Below are positions 1 through 6,033 of a stretch of DNA of 16,222 nt, piece by piece. Location: NCBI GenBank assembly GCA_937876225.1, contig CALFIC010000116.1:1-16222 (forward strand). Direction: 5' to 3'. The notes under the pieces were generated by a model. It was not told where the DNA came from and ran no database searches. It was given only the letters and a program-made list of their open reading frames with translations. The position numbers and the translations under genes are program-made. Positions within the stretch are counted from its first letter, which is position 1; each line of letters starts with the position of its first letter. The DNA comes from an uncultured Chloroflexota bacterium (GTDB taxonomy: Bacteria; Chloroflexota; Chloroflexia; Chloroflexales; Roseiflexaceae).

Positions 1-1
1 C

Positions 2-382
2 GATCTCGCCACGGCGGACTTCACCTTGCGCCACTTCGTGCTCGAAGTGTTTCCGACGAGCGCGCTCGACGCCATGGCGAAGAACAACGTGCTCCAGATC
101 CTCGTGTTCTCGATCTTCGCGGGGCTGGGCCTGTCAGCGATGGGCGAGGAAGCGGCGCCGCTGGTGCGCGGCTGCGAGGCGCTGGCGACGCTCATGCTGA
201 CGATCACGGGCTATGTGATGCGCGCGGCGCCCTTCGCGGTGTTCGGCGCGATGGCCTCGGTCATCGCGACGCGCGGCGTGGGGATCATCGTGACGACGGG
301 AGTCGCAGTAGTTACTGCTGTAGCTGGCGCAACAGATTCAGCCTCGATTTCGCTCACGGGTGCGACCACTGCCAAGCGATAA
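2..382 (+). CDS. Dicarboxylate/amino acid:cation symporter, internal fragment (foreign to the rest of the window)
   Basis: An open frame enters from the left edge and reads an internal part of a DAACS-family (GltP/DctA-like) symporter: a stretch around PTSALDAMAKNNVLQILVFS, then the hydrophobic segment ITGYVMRAAPFAVFGAMAS, both typical of the family. These proteins import C4-dicarboxylates or glutamate/aspartate with protons or sodium. Family-like sequence stops near base 300; the last ~27 codons to the stop at 382 are antisense to the NYN gene and resemble nothing. Both ends are therefore missing. Third codon positions are almost all G or C, unlike every other gene here, suggesting a high-GC (perhaps alphaproteobacterial) source. 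I read it as one half of a chimeric joint rather than a native pseudogene. Family assignment is good; origin is inference. Confidence 0.6.
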   Translation, partial: DLATADFTLRHFVLEVFPTSALDAMAKNNVLQILVFSIFAGLGLSAMGEEAAPLVRGCEALATLMLTITGYVMRAAPFAVFGAMASVIATRGVGIIVTTGVAVVTAVAGATDSASISLTGATTAKR

Positions 383-1953
383 CTCACGCGATTGCCACGC
401 CCAATTCGTTGCAATTCTCCCGAATTAATCGAAAGCTTTATCAACGAACGCAATTCTTCATTGGTGCGCGATACGCCGTCAGCACCACGATTGCGCGTAT
501 TGCGCAACAAATCGTGGATTTGTTGGAACGACAACGGGCGCTCGCTGGCTCCCACAATCGCCCGCACAAATTGGCGCTCTTCTGGACTAAATGGTTGCGC
601 CGGTGCTACATCATCACTGTTTTCCGCTGCCTCATCGACGGGGACCACATCTTTCACGACCACAGGCACAAGCACCGCAGCGTTTTTGGATGGTGCGACC
701 ACCTCGACTTTGGGTGTGGGTGCGGCAAAATCATTAGGCACCACTGTGACCGTACTTACGGGAGCAACTGCAGGCGGTAGGACGATCTGGTCAGCGTCAC
801 TTGCTGATGCAGTCCGCTCGTTGCGATCATTGCGACCATTGCGATCGTTCCGTTCAGGACGTTCGGGACGTTCACCGCGCCGGCGCCGTCGGCGCGACTT
901 GCCATTGACATCACCACGCTCATCGGCGGCTACGTCAATGGGGGGTGCCAGTGGTTCTTCACTGCTTCGTTCACCACTGGCGTCACTCGTCAACGTGAAT
1001 TGCGAAAGTTTGCGCGGGTCTTCACCGGGCAAAAAGACTTCGTTGACTACCCCATCGCTCGAAATCAAAATCTTGCCCCGTCGGGCCGCTTCGTGAATGA
1101 AATCTTTGAAGCGCTCGAGTGGGCGGCCATTACCATCTTTGATTTGTTGCTCGCGGAACTCTCCGCCCGACATTTCTTTCATCAATACTTTGAGCGACCC
1201 AAATGCCGTCATCATGTTGCGATTGCGTGCTTCGAGCACCGCTTTGACCAACAACTCAAACGCCGCATCTTCATTAAACGCAACGGGCTGCTCTGCGGGT
1301 TTCGCAGCTTTAGCAGTGGCATTTGCCGTGGCTCGGGCAGTGGCACGGTCACGCGGCGTGATCCGCTCTGGGGCTCGTTCGACGGGACGTTCGAAATCAT
1401 CGATGTCACTCACCCGCCGCCCGCTTGGCGTGGCAACGACGGTAGGCAATGATTTACCAATTAATTGTTCATAGAAAATAAATTCGTCGGCGCTTTGGGC
1501 CAAATGCGATGACGCAGCCCCACCCACACCGATGATGATGACATCTTTGCCTTGTTGGCGAATCGAATTCACCAACGGAATAAAGTCGCGGTCCCCAGTT
1601 ACCAACACAAAGGTACTGATGTTGGGCACGGTAAACAGCGTGCGCATAGCATCAATACACAGATTCATGTCGACGCTGTTTTTGATGGGGCGACCAGTAC
1701 GACCAGCGTCTTTGTCGTAGTAGTAGGTTGGCACATACATCGGCTCGATGTTGTTGGCATACAAGGCACTGGTAATGCGGGGATAACGATACCAGTCGGC
1801 GTAGGCCCGCGCCAAAATCACCCGACCGAGTTCGTTACAGCGATCCATGATTATTTCGAAATTGGGGTTTGCGTCCAGCTTGTCACGGACACTGACATAG
1901 ACATTTTCAAAATCAATGAAAACCGCCACGTCTTTGCGTATTTGCTCTGCCAT
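211..1953 (-). CDS. NYN (LabA/PIN-like) domain protein with LOTUS/OST-HTH and C-terminal winged helix; true 3' end lost
   Basis: Residues ~8-167 form a NYN domain, a PIN-like metal-dependent RNase fold. The likely acidic metal ligands are D14 (FIDFEN), D95 (NSVDMN) and D121/D123 (TGDRDF). Residues ~226-310 look like a LOTUS/OST-HTH domain, a probable RNA-binding module. Then come a disordered linker with six arginines (354-359), an RPER/RNDR-rich tract to ~380 and a Pro/Val-rich stretch, and a second winged-helix-like domain at ~455-527. The expected role is RNA cleavage or binding; no substrate can be read. The frame runs to 211, but residues ~553-580 are antisense of the foreign symporter, so the native C-terminus is not here. 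The start at 1953 gives the family N-terminus; the best Shine-Dalgarno (GAGGAG) lies ~14 nt upstream, longer than usual. Confidence 0.8.
   Translation of the reverse strand: MAEQIRKDVAVFIDFENVYVSVRDKLDANPNFEIIMDRCNELGRVILARAYADWYRYPRITSALYANNIEPMYVPTYYYDKDAGRTGRPIKNSVDMNLCIDAMRTLFTVPNISTFVLVTGDRDFIPLVNSIRQQGKDVIIIGVGGAASSHLAQSADEFIFYEQLIGKSLPTVVATPSGRRVSDIDDFERPVERAPERITPRDRATARATANATAKAAKPAEQPVAFNEDAAFELLVKAVLEARNRNMMTAFGSLKVLMKEMSGGEFREQQIKDGNGRPLERFKDFIHEAARRGKILISSDGVVNEVFLPGEDPRKLSQFTLTSDASGERSSEEPLAPPIDVAADERGDVNGKSRRRRRRGERPERPERNDRNGRNDRNERTASASDADQIVLPPAVAPVSTVTVVPNDFAAPTPKVEVVAPSKNAAVLVPVVVKDVVPVDEAAENSDDVAPAQPFSPEERQFVRAIVGASERPLSFQQIHDLLRNTRNRGADGVSRTNEELRSLIKLSINSGELQRIGRGNRVSYRLAVVAPVSEIEAESVAPATAVTTATPVVTMIPTPRVAMTEAIAPNTAKGAARIT
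291..304. other. Abrupt composition and homology breakpoint (probable chimeric junction)
   Basis: Left of this point the plus strand encodes symporter with strongly GC-ended codons. Right of it the minus strand encodes the tail of the NYN protein with mixed codon endings. Two good coding sequences meet head-on inside each other's open frames, so the ORFs overlap antisense over 211-382. No inverted repeat, insertion-sequence end or target duplication is visible. The exact base cannot be fixed, because a few bases fit both sides. Confidence 0.6.
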
Positions 1954-2056
1954 AGTTACGGTGTGAGCTCCTCAAAATGAGCGCACCTACGCCACCAAAG
2001 AGACTAGGGATGTGACAAGTAGCACCCTCGTATCGACACACCAATCAGCATCATGC

Positions 2057-2072
2057 CGCAAAATATTTTGCG
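2057..2072. repeat. 16-bp perfect palindrome, possible operator
   Basis: The sequence CGCAAAATATTTTGCG equals its own reverse complement and lies ~105 bp upstream of the NYN start codon. Dimeric repressors often bind sites of this form. No second copy was noticed; a shorter TTTGCGCAAA palindrome lies at 8746-8755 upstream of the GNAT gene. Confidence 0.35.
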
Positions 2073-2240
2073 CCGCTGTTTGTTGCATCATTGCAATGAA
2101 GGATTGTACTCGTATTTGTAGGTGGTGGACGGTATGCAGTTGCATCCCGTATCGGCCACACCATCCTCAAGCGGCTTCGGCACCACGTGTGTGCACCAAA
2201 AAATTCCAAACCACAACAATAATTACCGTTGTGTGTCTGT

Positions 2241-2249
2241 AGTATACCA
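2241..2249 (-). promoter_or_regulatory. Extended -10 promoter candidate for the NYN gene
   Basis: On the minus strand this reads TGGTATACT: a TGn extension followed by TATACT (5 of 6 to TATAAT). No good -35 is seen at 16-18 bp. The form matches other promoter candidates in this window. Confidence 0.35.
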
Positions 2250-2277
2250 CACTCGCCTATAGCGCATTTTTTATACG

Positions 2278-2487
2278 TTATGGGACCGGATCGTGCCCAC
2301 CGGCCGAAAAAGGATGACAGCGCAACAAACGCTCCACCCCCATCGCCACCCCCCGCAAAAAACCATATTTATCAATAGCCTGATAGGTGTATTCAGAACA
2401 CGACGGCGTATAAATACAACTCGGTGGCGTTAGCGGCGAAATCCGGCGCTGATAAAAACGCACCATCTGCAAGGCAATTTTTTTCAT
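2278..2487 (-). CDS. yidD: Membrane protein insertion efficiency factor YidD
   Basis: A 69-residue protein of the YidD family. The hallmark motifs are present: RFYQRRISPLTPPSCIYTPSCSEY minus its flanks (around residues 10-33, with CxxxPSCSEY), then AIDKYGFLRG and RLLRCHPFSAGGHDPVP at the C-terminus. YidD works with the YidC insertase at the inner face of the membrane and is usually encoded beside rnpA-yidC; here it instead follows moaB. The start at 2487 is set by AAGGAG 7 nt upstream and by the family N-terminus (MKKIAL); the in-frame upstream codons are moaB sequence in another frame. Its Shine-Dalgarno sits just after the moaB stop (14-nt gap), so the two are probably co-transcribed. Length is normal. 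Confidence 0.93.
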   Translation of the reverse strand: MKKIALQMVRFYQRRISPLTPPSCIYTPSCSEYTYQAIDKYGFLRGVAMGVERLLRCHPFSAGGHDPVP

Positions 2488-2501
2488 CTCAATGCTCCTT
2501 T

Positions 2502-3029
2502 TTATTGACTGGGTGGTGCTTGGCGCACCGTTTCCCATACGAGGTGACGCAATTCGGGCACAATCAGTTGCGTCATCGCCAAGTCGACCGCTGCTGGCGA
2601 ACCAGGCATACAAAAAACCAACGTCTGCCCTATCGTCCCCGCCGTGGCCCGCGACAACATCGCCGCCGCACCCACTTGTTGGTACGACAACATACGAAAA
2701 ATTTCGCCAAACCCGGGCAATTTACGCACCAACAATGGCTCAATCGCATCAATGGTGGTATCGCGTTTGGCGATACCCGTGCCACCTGTCGTCACAATCA
2801 TCTGACACCCCGCCGCAACCCAAGCGTCGATATGGGCGACTACCTGCACCGGCTCATCACGCACAATCGCATAGTGGGTCACGTGATGGCCACCGTCGAT
2901 CAAGAGGCGTTGGGCGAGTTGGCCGCCGGTATCATTGTCAACCGTGCGGGTATCGCTAATGGTCAATACCCCACAACGAATTCCTTGGATTTGGGCATCG
3001 GCATAGGTGCGGTGACTAATATGACTCAT
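2502..3029 (-). CDS. moaB: Molybdenum cofactor biosynthesis protein MoaB/Mog
   Basis: A 175-residue MoaB/Mog-fold protein. It contains GVLTISDTR (20-28), the molybdopterin-binding TTGGTG (80-85), KLPGFGEIFRMLSY (103-116), SRATAG (126-131) and MPGSP (141-145), in family order. Members adenylylate molybdopterin (MogA) or play a related role in pterin-metal insertion (MoaB); the exact sub-role cannot be told from sequence. I placed the start at 3029 because family-like sequence begins there; an upstream in-frame start at 3152 would add 41 residues encoded in the promoter region shared with tgt. The Shine-Dalgarno is weak (AAAGAAAG). It is divergent from tgt and upstream of yidD. Confidence 0.92.
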   Translation of the reverse strand: MSHISHRTYADAQIQGIRCGVLTISDTRTVDNDTGGQLAQRLLIDGGHHVTHYAIVRDEPVQVVAHIDAWVAAGCQMIVTTGGTGIAKRDTTIDAIEPLLVRKLPGFGEIFRMLSYQQVGAAAMLSRATAGTIGQTLVFCMPGSPAAVDLAMTQLIVPELRHLVWETVRQAPPSQ

Positions 3030-3067
3030 GGTGCAATACTTTCTTTTGGGATTTTTTATACTAAACC

Positions 3068-3087
3068 CCAGATTCCCCTGCATCTGG
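3068..3087. repeat. 6-bp inverted repeat in the moaB/tgt divergent region
   Basis: CCAGAT and ATCTGG flank an 8-nt spacer, just downstream of the proposed moaB -10. It could be an operator or a small hairpin in the moaB leader. Confidence 0.25.
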
Positions 3088-3096
3088 TTGGATAGT

Positions 3097-3105
3097 ATCG
3101 TACCA
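3097..3105 (-). promoter_or_regulatory. Extended -10 candidate for moaB-yidD
   Basis: On the minus strand it reads TGGTACGAT (TGn plus 4 of 6 of the -10 consensus). A start point near 3090 would leave a ~60-nt leader. The surrounding CATGGTAnGAT recurs at the SPFH promoter. Confidence 0.35.
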
Positions 3106-3109
3106 TGAA

Positions 3110-3137
3110 ACAAGCACGTTTTGGGTTTGTGTCTTGT
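3110..3137. repeat. Imperfect 8-bp inverted repeat between the moaB and tgt promoters
   Basis: ACAAGCAC (3110-3117) pairs with GTG and CTTGT (3129-3131, 3133-3137) around an 11-nt loop with one bulged T. It sits between the moaB -10 and the tgt -35, so it is better placed as an operator than as part of the tgt mRNA. Confidence 0.3.
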
Positions 3138-3165
3138 TGACAAAAAGCGCAAACACCTTAATAAT
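3137..3165 (+). promoter_or_regulatory. Sigma-70-type promoter of the tgt-ECF operon
   Basis: Perfect -35 TTGACA (3137-3142), 17-bp spacer, -10 AATAAT (3160-3165, 5 of 6). Transcription would start near 3172, leaving only ~17 nt before the tgt ATG. That is too short for a riboswitch. It is the best consensus promoter in the window. Confidence 0.7.
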
Positions 3166-3188
3166 AACGCACATCACATGGAGGGTTT

Positions 3189-4400
3189 ATGCCGTTACAA
3201 TTCACAACCGAGGCGCGCGACGCACAAACGAGCGCCCGGGCCGGTCGCATTGTCACTGCGCACGGAGTCATCGAGACCCCAGTATTTATGCCAGTTGGCA
3301 CCAAAGGCACCCTCAAATCACTCGCCCCCGAAGAGGTGGCGGATCATGGTGCACATATCATCCTCGGCAACACCTATCACCTCTACCTACAACCCGGCCA
3401 CGAACTCATCGCCCGACACGGCGGGTTACACCGCTTTATGGGCTGGGATGGGCCGATTTTGACCGATAGTGGTGGCTTCCAAGTCTTTAGCCTCAAATAC
3501 GGCGGCATTGCCGACGAAGTCAAAGGGCGCGGTTCATTCAAACCCCAACCCGGCATGGTCAAAGTCACCGATGATGCGGTCGTGTTCAAGTCGTATATTG
3601 ACGGTGCCAAGCATATATTTACCCCGGAACGGAGCATCGAAATCCAAAAAGGCATCGGTGCCGACATCATCCTCTGCTTCGACGAGCTCCCTCCCTTCCG
3701 GGCCGGCTACGATTATACGCGGCGCTCGCTCAAACGCACCCACGATTGGGAGGAGCGCTGTCTGACCTATCACCAACAGACCTTGCGCGGCGAACACGAC
3801 ATCCCCATGCCCAACCCCGACCAATCGTTGTTTGGCATCGTGCACGGCGGCGTATTCCCTGATTTGCGCAAAATCAGCGCCCAACATATCGGCGGCATGG
3901 ATTTCGACGGGTTGTGCATCGGGGGCTCACTCGGCGCCAACAAAACCCAAATCTACGACGTGGTCGAGATGACCGTCCCCTACTTGCCCGACAACAAACC
4001 ACGGCACTTGTTGGGGATTGGCGATGTAGACGATTTATTTGAAGGGGTCGCGCGGGGCATCGACATGTTTGACTGTGTTAGCCCGACGCGGTTGGGACGG
4101 CACGGGTCGGCACTAGTGCGCGATGCCAGCAAAAACTTCCGCCTCAATGTCAACAATGCCAGTTGTCGCGATAGCGACGCGCCACTCGATGAATGGTGTG
4201 GCTGTAGCGTCTGCAAAAAATATTCACGGGCCTACATCCATCATCTCTTCCGCGCCAAGGAATTGTTGGGGATTCGCTTGGTCAGCCTACACAATGTTGC
4301 TTTTTTGCTTCATCTCATGCGTGAGATCCGGCAAAGCATAATAGATGGGTCGTTTGTGGCGTTACGCGCATCGTGGTTTGATGGCGCGAAGACGCACTAG
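3189..4400 (+). CDS. tgt: tRNA-guanine(34) transglycosylase, divergent base pocket
   Basis: A full-length 403-residue Tgt. The enzyme exchanges guanine at the wobble position of GUN-anticodon tRNAs for a 7-deazaguanine on the queuosine pathway. Seen: ETPVFMPVGTKGTLK (29-43), LGNTYHLYLQPG (59-70), base-binding D93 in TDSGGFQVFS, D165 in FDE, nucleophile D295 in GIDMFDCVSPTR, and zinc ligands C337, C339, C342 and H368. Odd: L167 stands where classical bacterial enzymes have Cys (Cys158 of Zymomonas), H219 replaces the Gln of IxQGS, and the GGLAVGE loop is one residue shorter (GGSLGA, 245-250). These positions line the base pocket, so a substrate other than preQ1, such as queuine, is plausible. 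The start has GGAGGG 3 nt upstream. First gene of the ECF operon, 21 nt before the S component. Confidence 0.95.
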   Translation: MPLQFTTEARDAQTSARAGRIVTAHGVIETPVFMPVGTKGTLKSLAPEEVADHGAHIILGNTYHLYLQPGHELIARHGGLHRFMGWDGPILTDSGGFQVFSLKYGGIADEVKGRGSFKPQPGMVKVTDDAVVFKSYIDGAKHIFTPERSIEIQKGIGADIILCFDELPPFRAGYDYTRRSLKRTHDWEERCLTYHQQTLRGEHDIPMPNPDQSLFGIVHGGVFPDLRKISAQHIGGMDFDGLCIGGSLGANKTQIYDVVEMTVPYLPDNKPRHLLGIGDVDDLFEGVARGIDMFDCVSPTRLGRHGSALVRDASKNFRLNVNNASCRDSDAPLDEWCGCSVCKKYSRAYIHHLFRAKELLGIRLVSLHNVAFLLHLMREIRQSIIDGSFVALRASWFDGAKTH

Positions 4401-4421
4401 TAACACTACAAGAGGAGTTGT

Positions 4422-5213
4422 ATGAACCAGATTAAGAAAACGTTCGCCAATCCTGCAAACATCGTGTTGATGGCGCTTTCAATTGGAATCAACATCGCAG
4501 TCGGTCAGCTCGTCGCAATTCTCAAATTGCCCATTTACTTAGATAGCATCGGTACTGTATTAGTCGGGGCATTACTCGGTCCTATTGCCGGCTTTGTAAC
4601 GGGAATTTTAGGGACGATTATTTGGGCGTTAACGCTAAATCCAAGCGTGTTACCGTATGCTATTGTTGCCGGTATAATTGGCTTATTAGCCGGATTATTT
4701 GGCCGACGAGGTTTGTTCACGAGTAATTCGCCTTCTTGGGTTGGCGCAATCGTTGGTGCAGTTTTTTTCGCGGCTGTATCAGTATTTGTATTGACCCTGT
4801 ATTCATTCACCGGTGATATCTGGGCGATTGCCGACAAGAACGGCGCAACTATTAGCATTGGTTCACTGTTTGCTAGTAATCAGATTTTATTTGGTACCGT
4901 AACGCTTGTTGGTGCTGTACTCGGTTTTCTCCTCATCAAAAATGGTGGCTACATCGGGTTGGCTGGTATTGCAACAGGTATCGTCGCCGCAGCGGTATCC
5001 GCACCAATTTCGACCTATACATCAGGTGGATTAAATGGGTCGGGGACAGATGTCTTGGTTGCTGGGTTCTTGGCAGCGGGACAATCTGTTTTAACTTCAA
5101 CATTAGGCCAAGGAATTATATCAGATCCCTTTGACAAATTAGCATCGTTCATGATGGTTTGGGCAATTATTAATTTGTTACCTCTGCGCGTGCGTGACCG
5201 ATTCGAACAATAG
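4422..5213 (+). CDS. ECF transporter S component (substrate-binding membrane subunit), probable queuosine-precursor carrier
   Basis: A 263-residue, very hydrophobic protein with about six membrane segments (roughly 13-35, 42-70, 77-95, 106-127, 157-172, 176-196 and a C-terminal pair). It has the S-component-like stretch LPIYLDSIGTVLVGALLGP (36-54) and a later SAPIS...GGLNGSGTD...DPFDKL region. S components bind a vitamin-like ligand and use a shared or dedicated EcfA-EcfA-EcfT motor; here the motor genes follow directly. Its ligand cannot be read from sequence alone. Co-transcription with tgt points to queuine, preQ1 or a queuosine nucleoside (inference). AGAGGAG lies 4 nt before the ATG. Base composition is visibly lower in GC than tgt or the ATPase. 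Confidence 0.8.
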   Translation: MNQIKKTFANPANIVLMALSIGINIAVGQLVAILKLPIYLDSIGTVLVGALLGPIAGFVTGILGTIIWALTLNPSVLPYAIVAGIIGLLAGLFGRRGLFTSNSPSWVGAIVGAVFFAAVSVFVLTLYSFTGDIWAIADKNGATISIGSLFASNQILFGTVTLVGAVLGFLLIKNGGYIGLAGIATGIVAAAVSAPISTYTSGGLNGSGTDVLVAGFLAAGQSVLTSTLGQGIISDPFDKLASFMMVWAIINLLPLRVRDRFEQ

Positions 5214-5225
5214 TCTACTATTCCT

Positions 5226-5255
5226 AACGCCCACGGGGATTTCCCTGTGGGCGTT
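5226..5255 (+). terminator. Intra-operon hairpin, probable partial terminator between S and T genes
   Basis: A 13-bp stem (5226-5238 with 5243-5255, one G-T wobble) closes a tetraloop ATTT, starting 12 nt after the S-component stop. The following tract GTGTCTTTTC is only weakly U-rich, so partial termination or 3' mRNA protection is likelier than a full stop. The T and ATPase genes continue without another evident promoter. Confidence 0.6.
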
Positions 5256-5280
5256 GTGTCTTTTCTGCAGGGAGATGCGT

Positions 5281-6033
5281 ATGCCCACCCGTTATGATAG
5301 TCTGCATCCATTAACCAAGCTGACGTGGGCATTTGTGCTTATTTTAGCAACCTATATGAGCCCCGTATTATGGCTGAGCGCCATTATCTGCCTAGCGGCT
5401 TTGCTAACGACTGCGGCGTCAGCACAACGGGTTAGCATCGTACGTGTCTACCCGTTGTTTTTTATGCCCATCATCGTGTCACTGTTGCTCATTCGTGGTG
5501 TATTATTGCCAGATGTAGTCACTCGTCCAATCACTGTTGCTGGATATTCCGTAAGTTTAGATGCTCTGGCAAGCGCAGGATTAATAATTCTGCGCTATTG
5601 CACCCTCATCGCGGCATTGTTCACTGTAATTCAGACTACTCCTACTACACAACTGATGCAAGCCCTCGCCGAGCGCGGTATGCCCCGGAGCATCGAATAT
5701 ATTTTGTTGATGGCACTGCAAATCATCCCCGACATGCGTGCTCGGGCGGCGGCCATCCTCGAAGCCCAACAATCACGAGGGTTGGTCATCAAATCACTGG
5801 TGAGTCGCGTACGTGCCTTGCTTCCACTAGTTGGACCATTAGTCGTTGGCGCGTTGGTCGACATCGAAGAACGGGCCATGGCGCTGGAATTACGCGCATT
5901 TGCTGCCACCAGCCAACCGACGCGGATGGCCGTCATCGTCGATAGTCGCGCACAACAGATTGCACGCACCGCCTTATTACTTTGTGCAGTACTGATTATT
6001 GGGCTTCGTATTGCCGGGAGGTTGCCGTCATGA
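5281..6033 (+). CDS. ecfT: ECF transporter transmembrane (T) component EcfT
   Basis: A 250-residue CbiQ/EcfT-family protein, the membrane scaffold joining the ATPases to the S component. It has about five or six hydrophobic segments (17-45, 55-76, 95-118, 138-150, 181-192, 225-243). The two cytoplasmic coupling helices carry the Ala-Arg-Gly-like motifs: QQSRG (163-167) and ALELRAF (201-207). The second has Ala in place of Gly. The start at 5281 is chosen for AGGGAG 6 nt upstream; the in-frame ATG at 5275 would touch the Shine-Dalgarno, and the earlier start at 5194 lies within the S gene and across the hairpin. The stop overlaps the ATPase start as ATGA, implying translational coupling. Confidence 0.9.
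   Translation: MPTRYDSLHPLTKLTWAFVLILATYMSPVLWLSAIICLAALLTTAASAQRVSIVRVYPLFFMPIIVSLLLIRGVLLPDVVTRPITVAGYSVSLDALASAGLIILRYCTLIAALFTVIQTTPTTQLMQALAERGMPRSIEYILLMALQIIPDMRARAAAILEAQQSRGLVIKSLVSRVRALLPLVGPLVVGALVDIEERAMALELRAFAATSQPTRMAVIVDSRAQQIARTALLLCAVLIIGLRIAGRLPS

Larger units (their letters stand above)
1954..2277. other. 324-bp intergenic region upstream of the NYN gene
   Basis: No convincing ORF or RNA gene was found between the NYN start and the end of yidD. It holds a minus-strand extended -10 candidate (2241-2249), a 6-bp inverted repeat with a 10-nt loop (2212-2217/2228-2233), a 16-bp perfect palindrome (2057-2072) and a small TTGCA/TGCAA inverted repeat (2083-2096). No clear terminator for yidD is visible. 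If the -10 candidate is used, the NYN mRNA has a leader of roughly 280 nt, long enough for regulation. Confidence 0.5.

Noticed and set aside
211..297. Native C-terminal tail of the NYN protein
   Set aside because: These codons are exactly antisense to recognisable symporter sequence of different base composition.
2424..3095. Long plus-strand open frames across yidD and moaB
   Set aside because: They are antisense to two genes with full family motifs and show no recognisable domain or ribosome site.
3110..3157. Possible preQ1-type riboswitch upstream of tgt (stem 3110-3137, A-rich tail, loop GGGTTT able to pair with AAAC/CC at 3151-3157)
   Set aside because: The pseudoknot is tempting given the gene, but the stem is too long for class I, the tail lacks the AACTAA-like end, and the TTGACA/AATAAT promoter puts transcription start at ~3172, after the structure.
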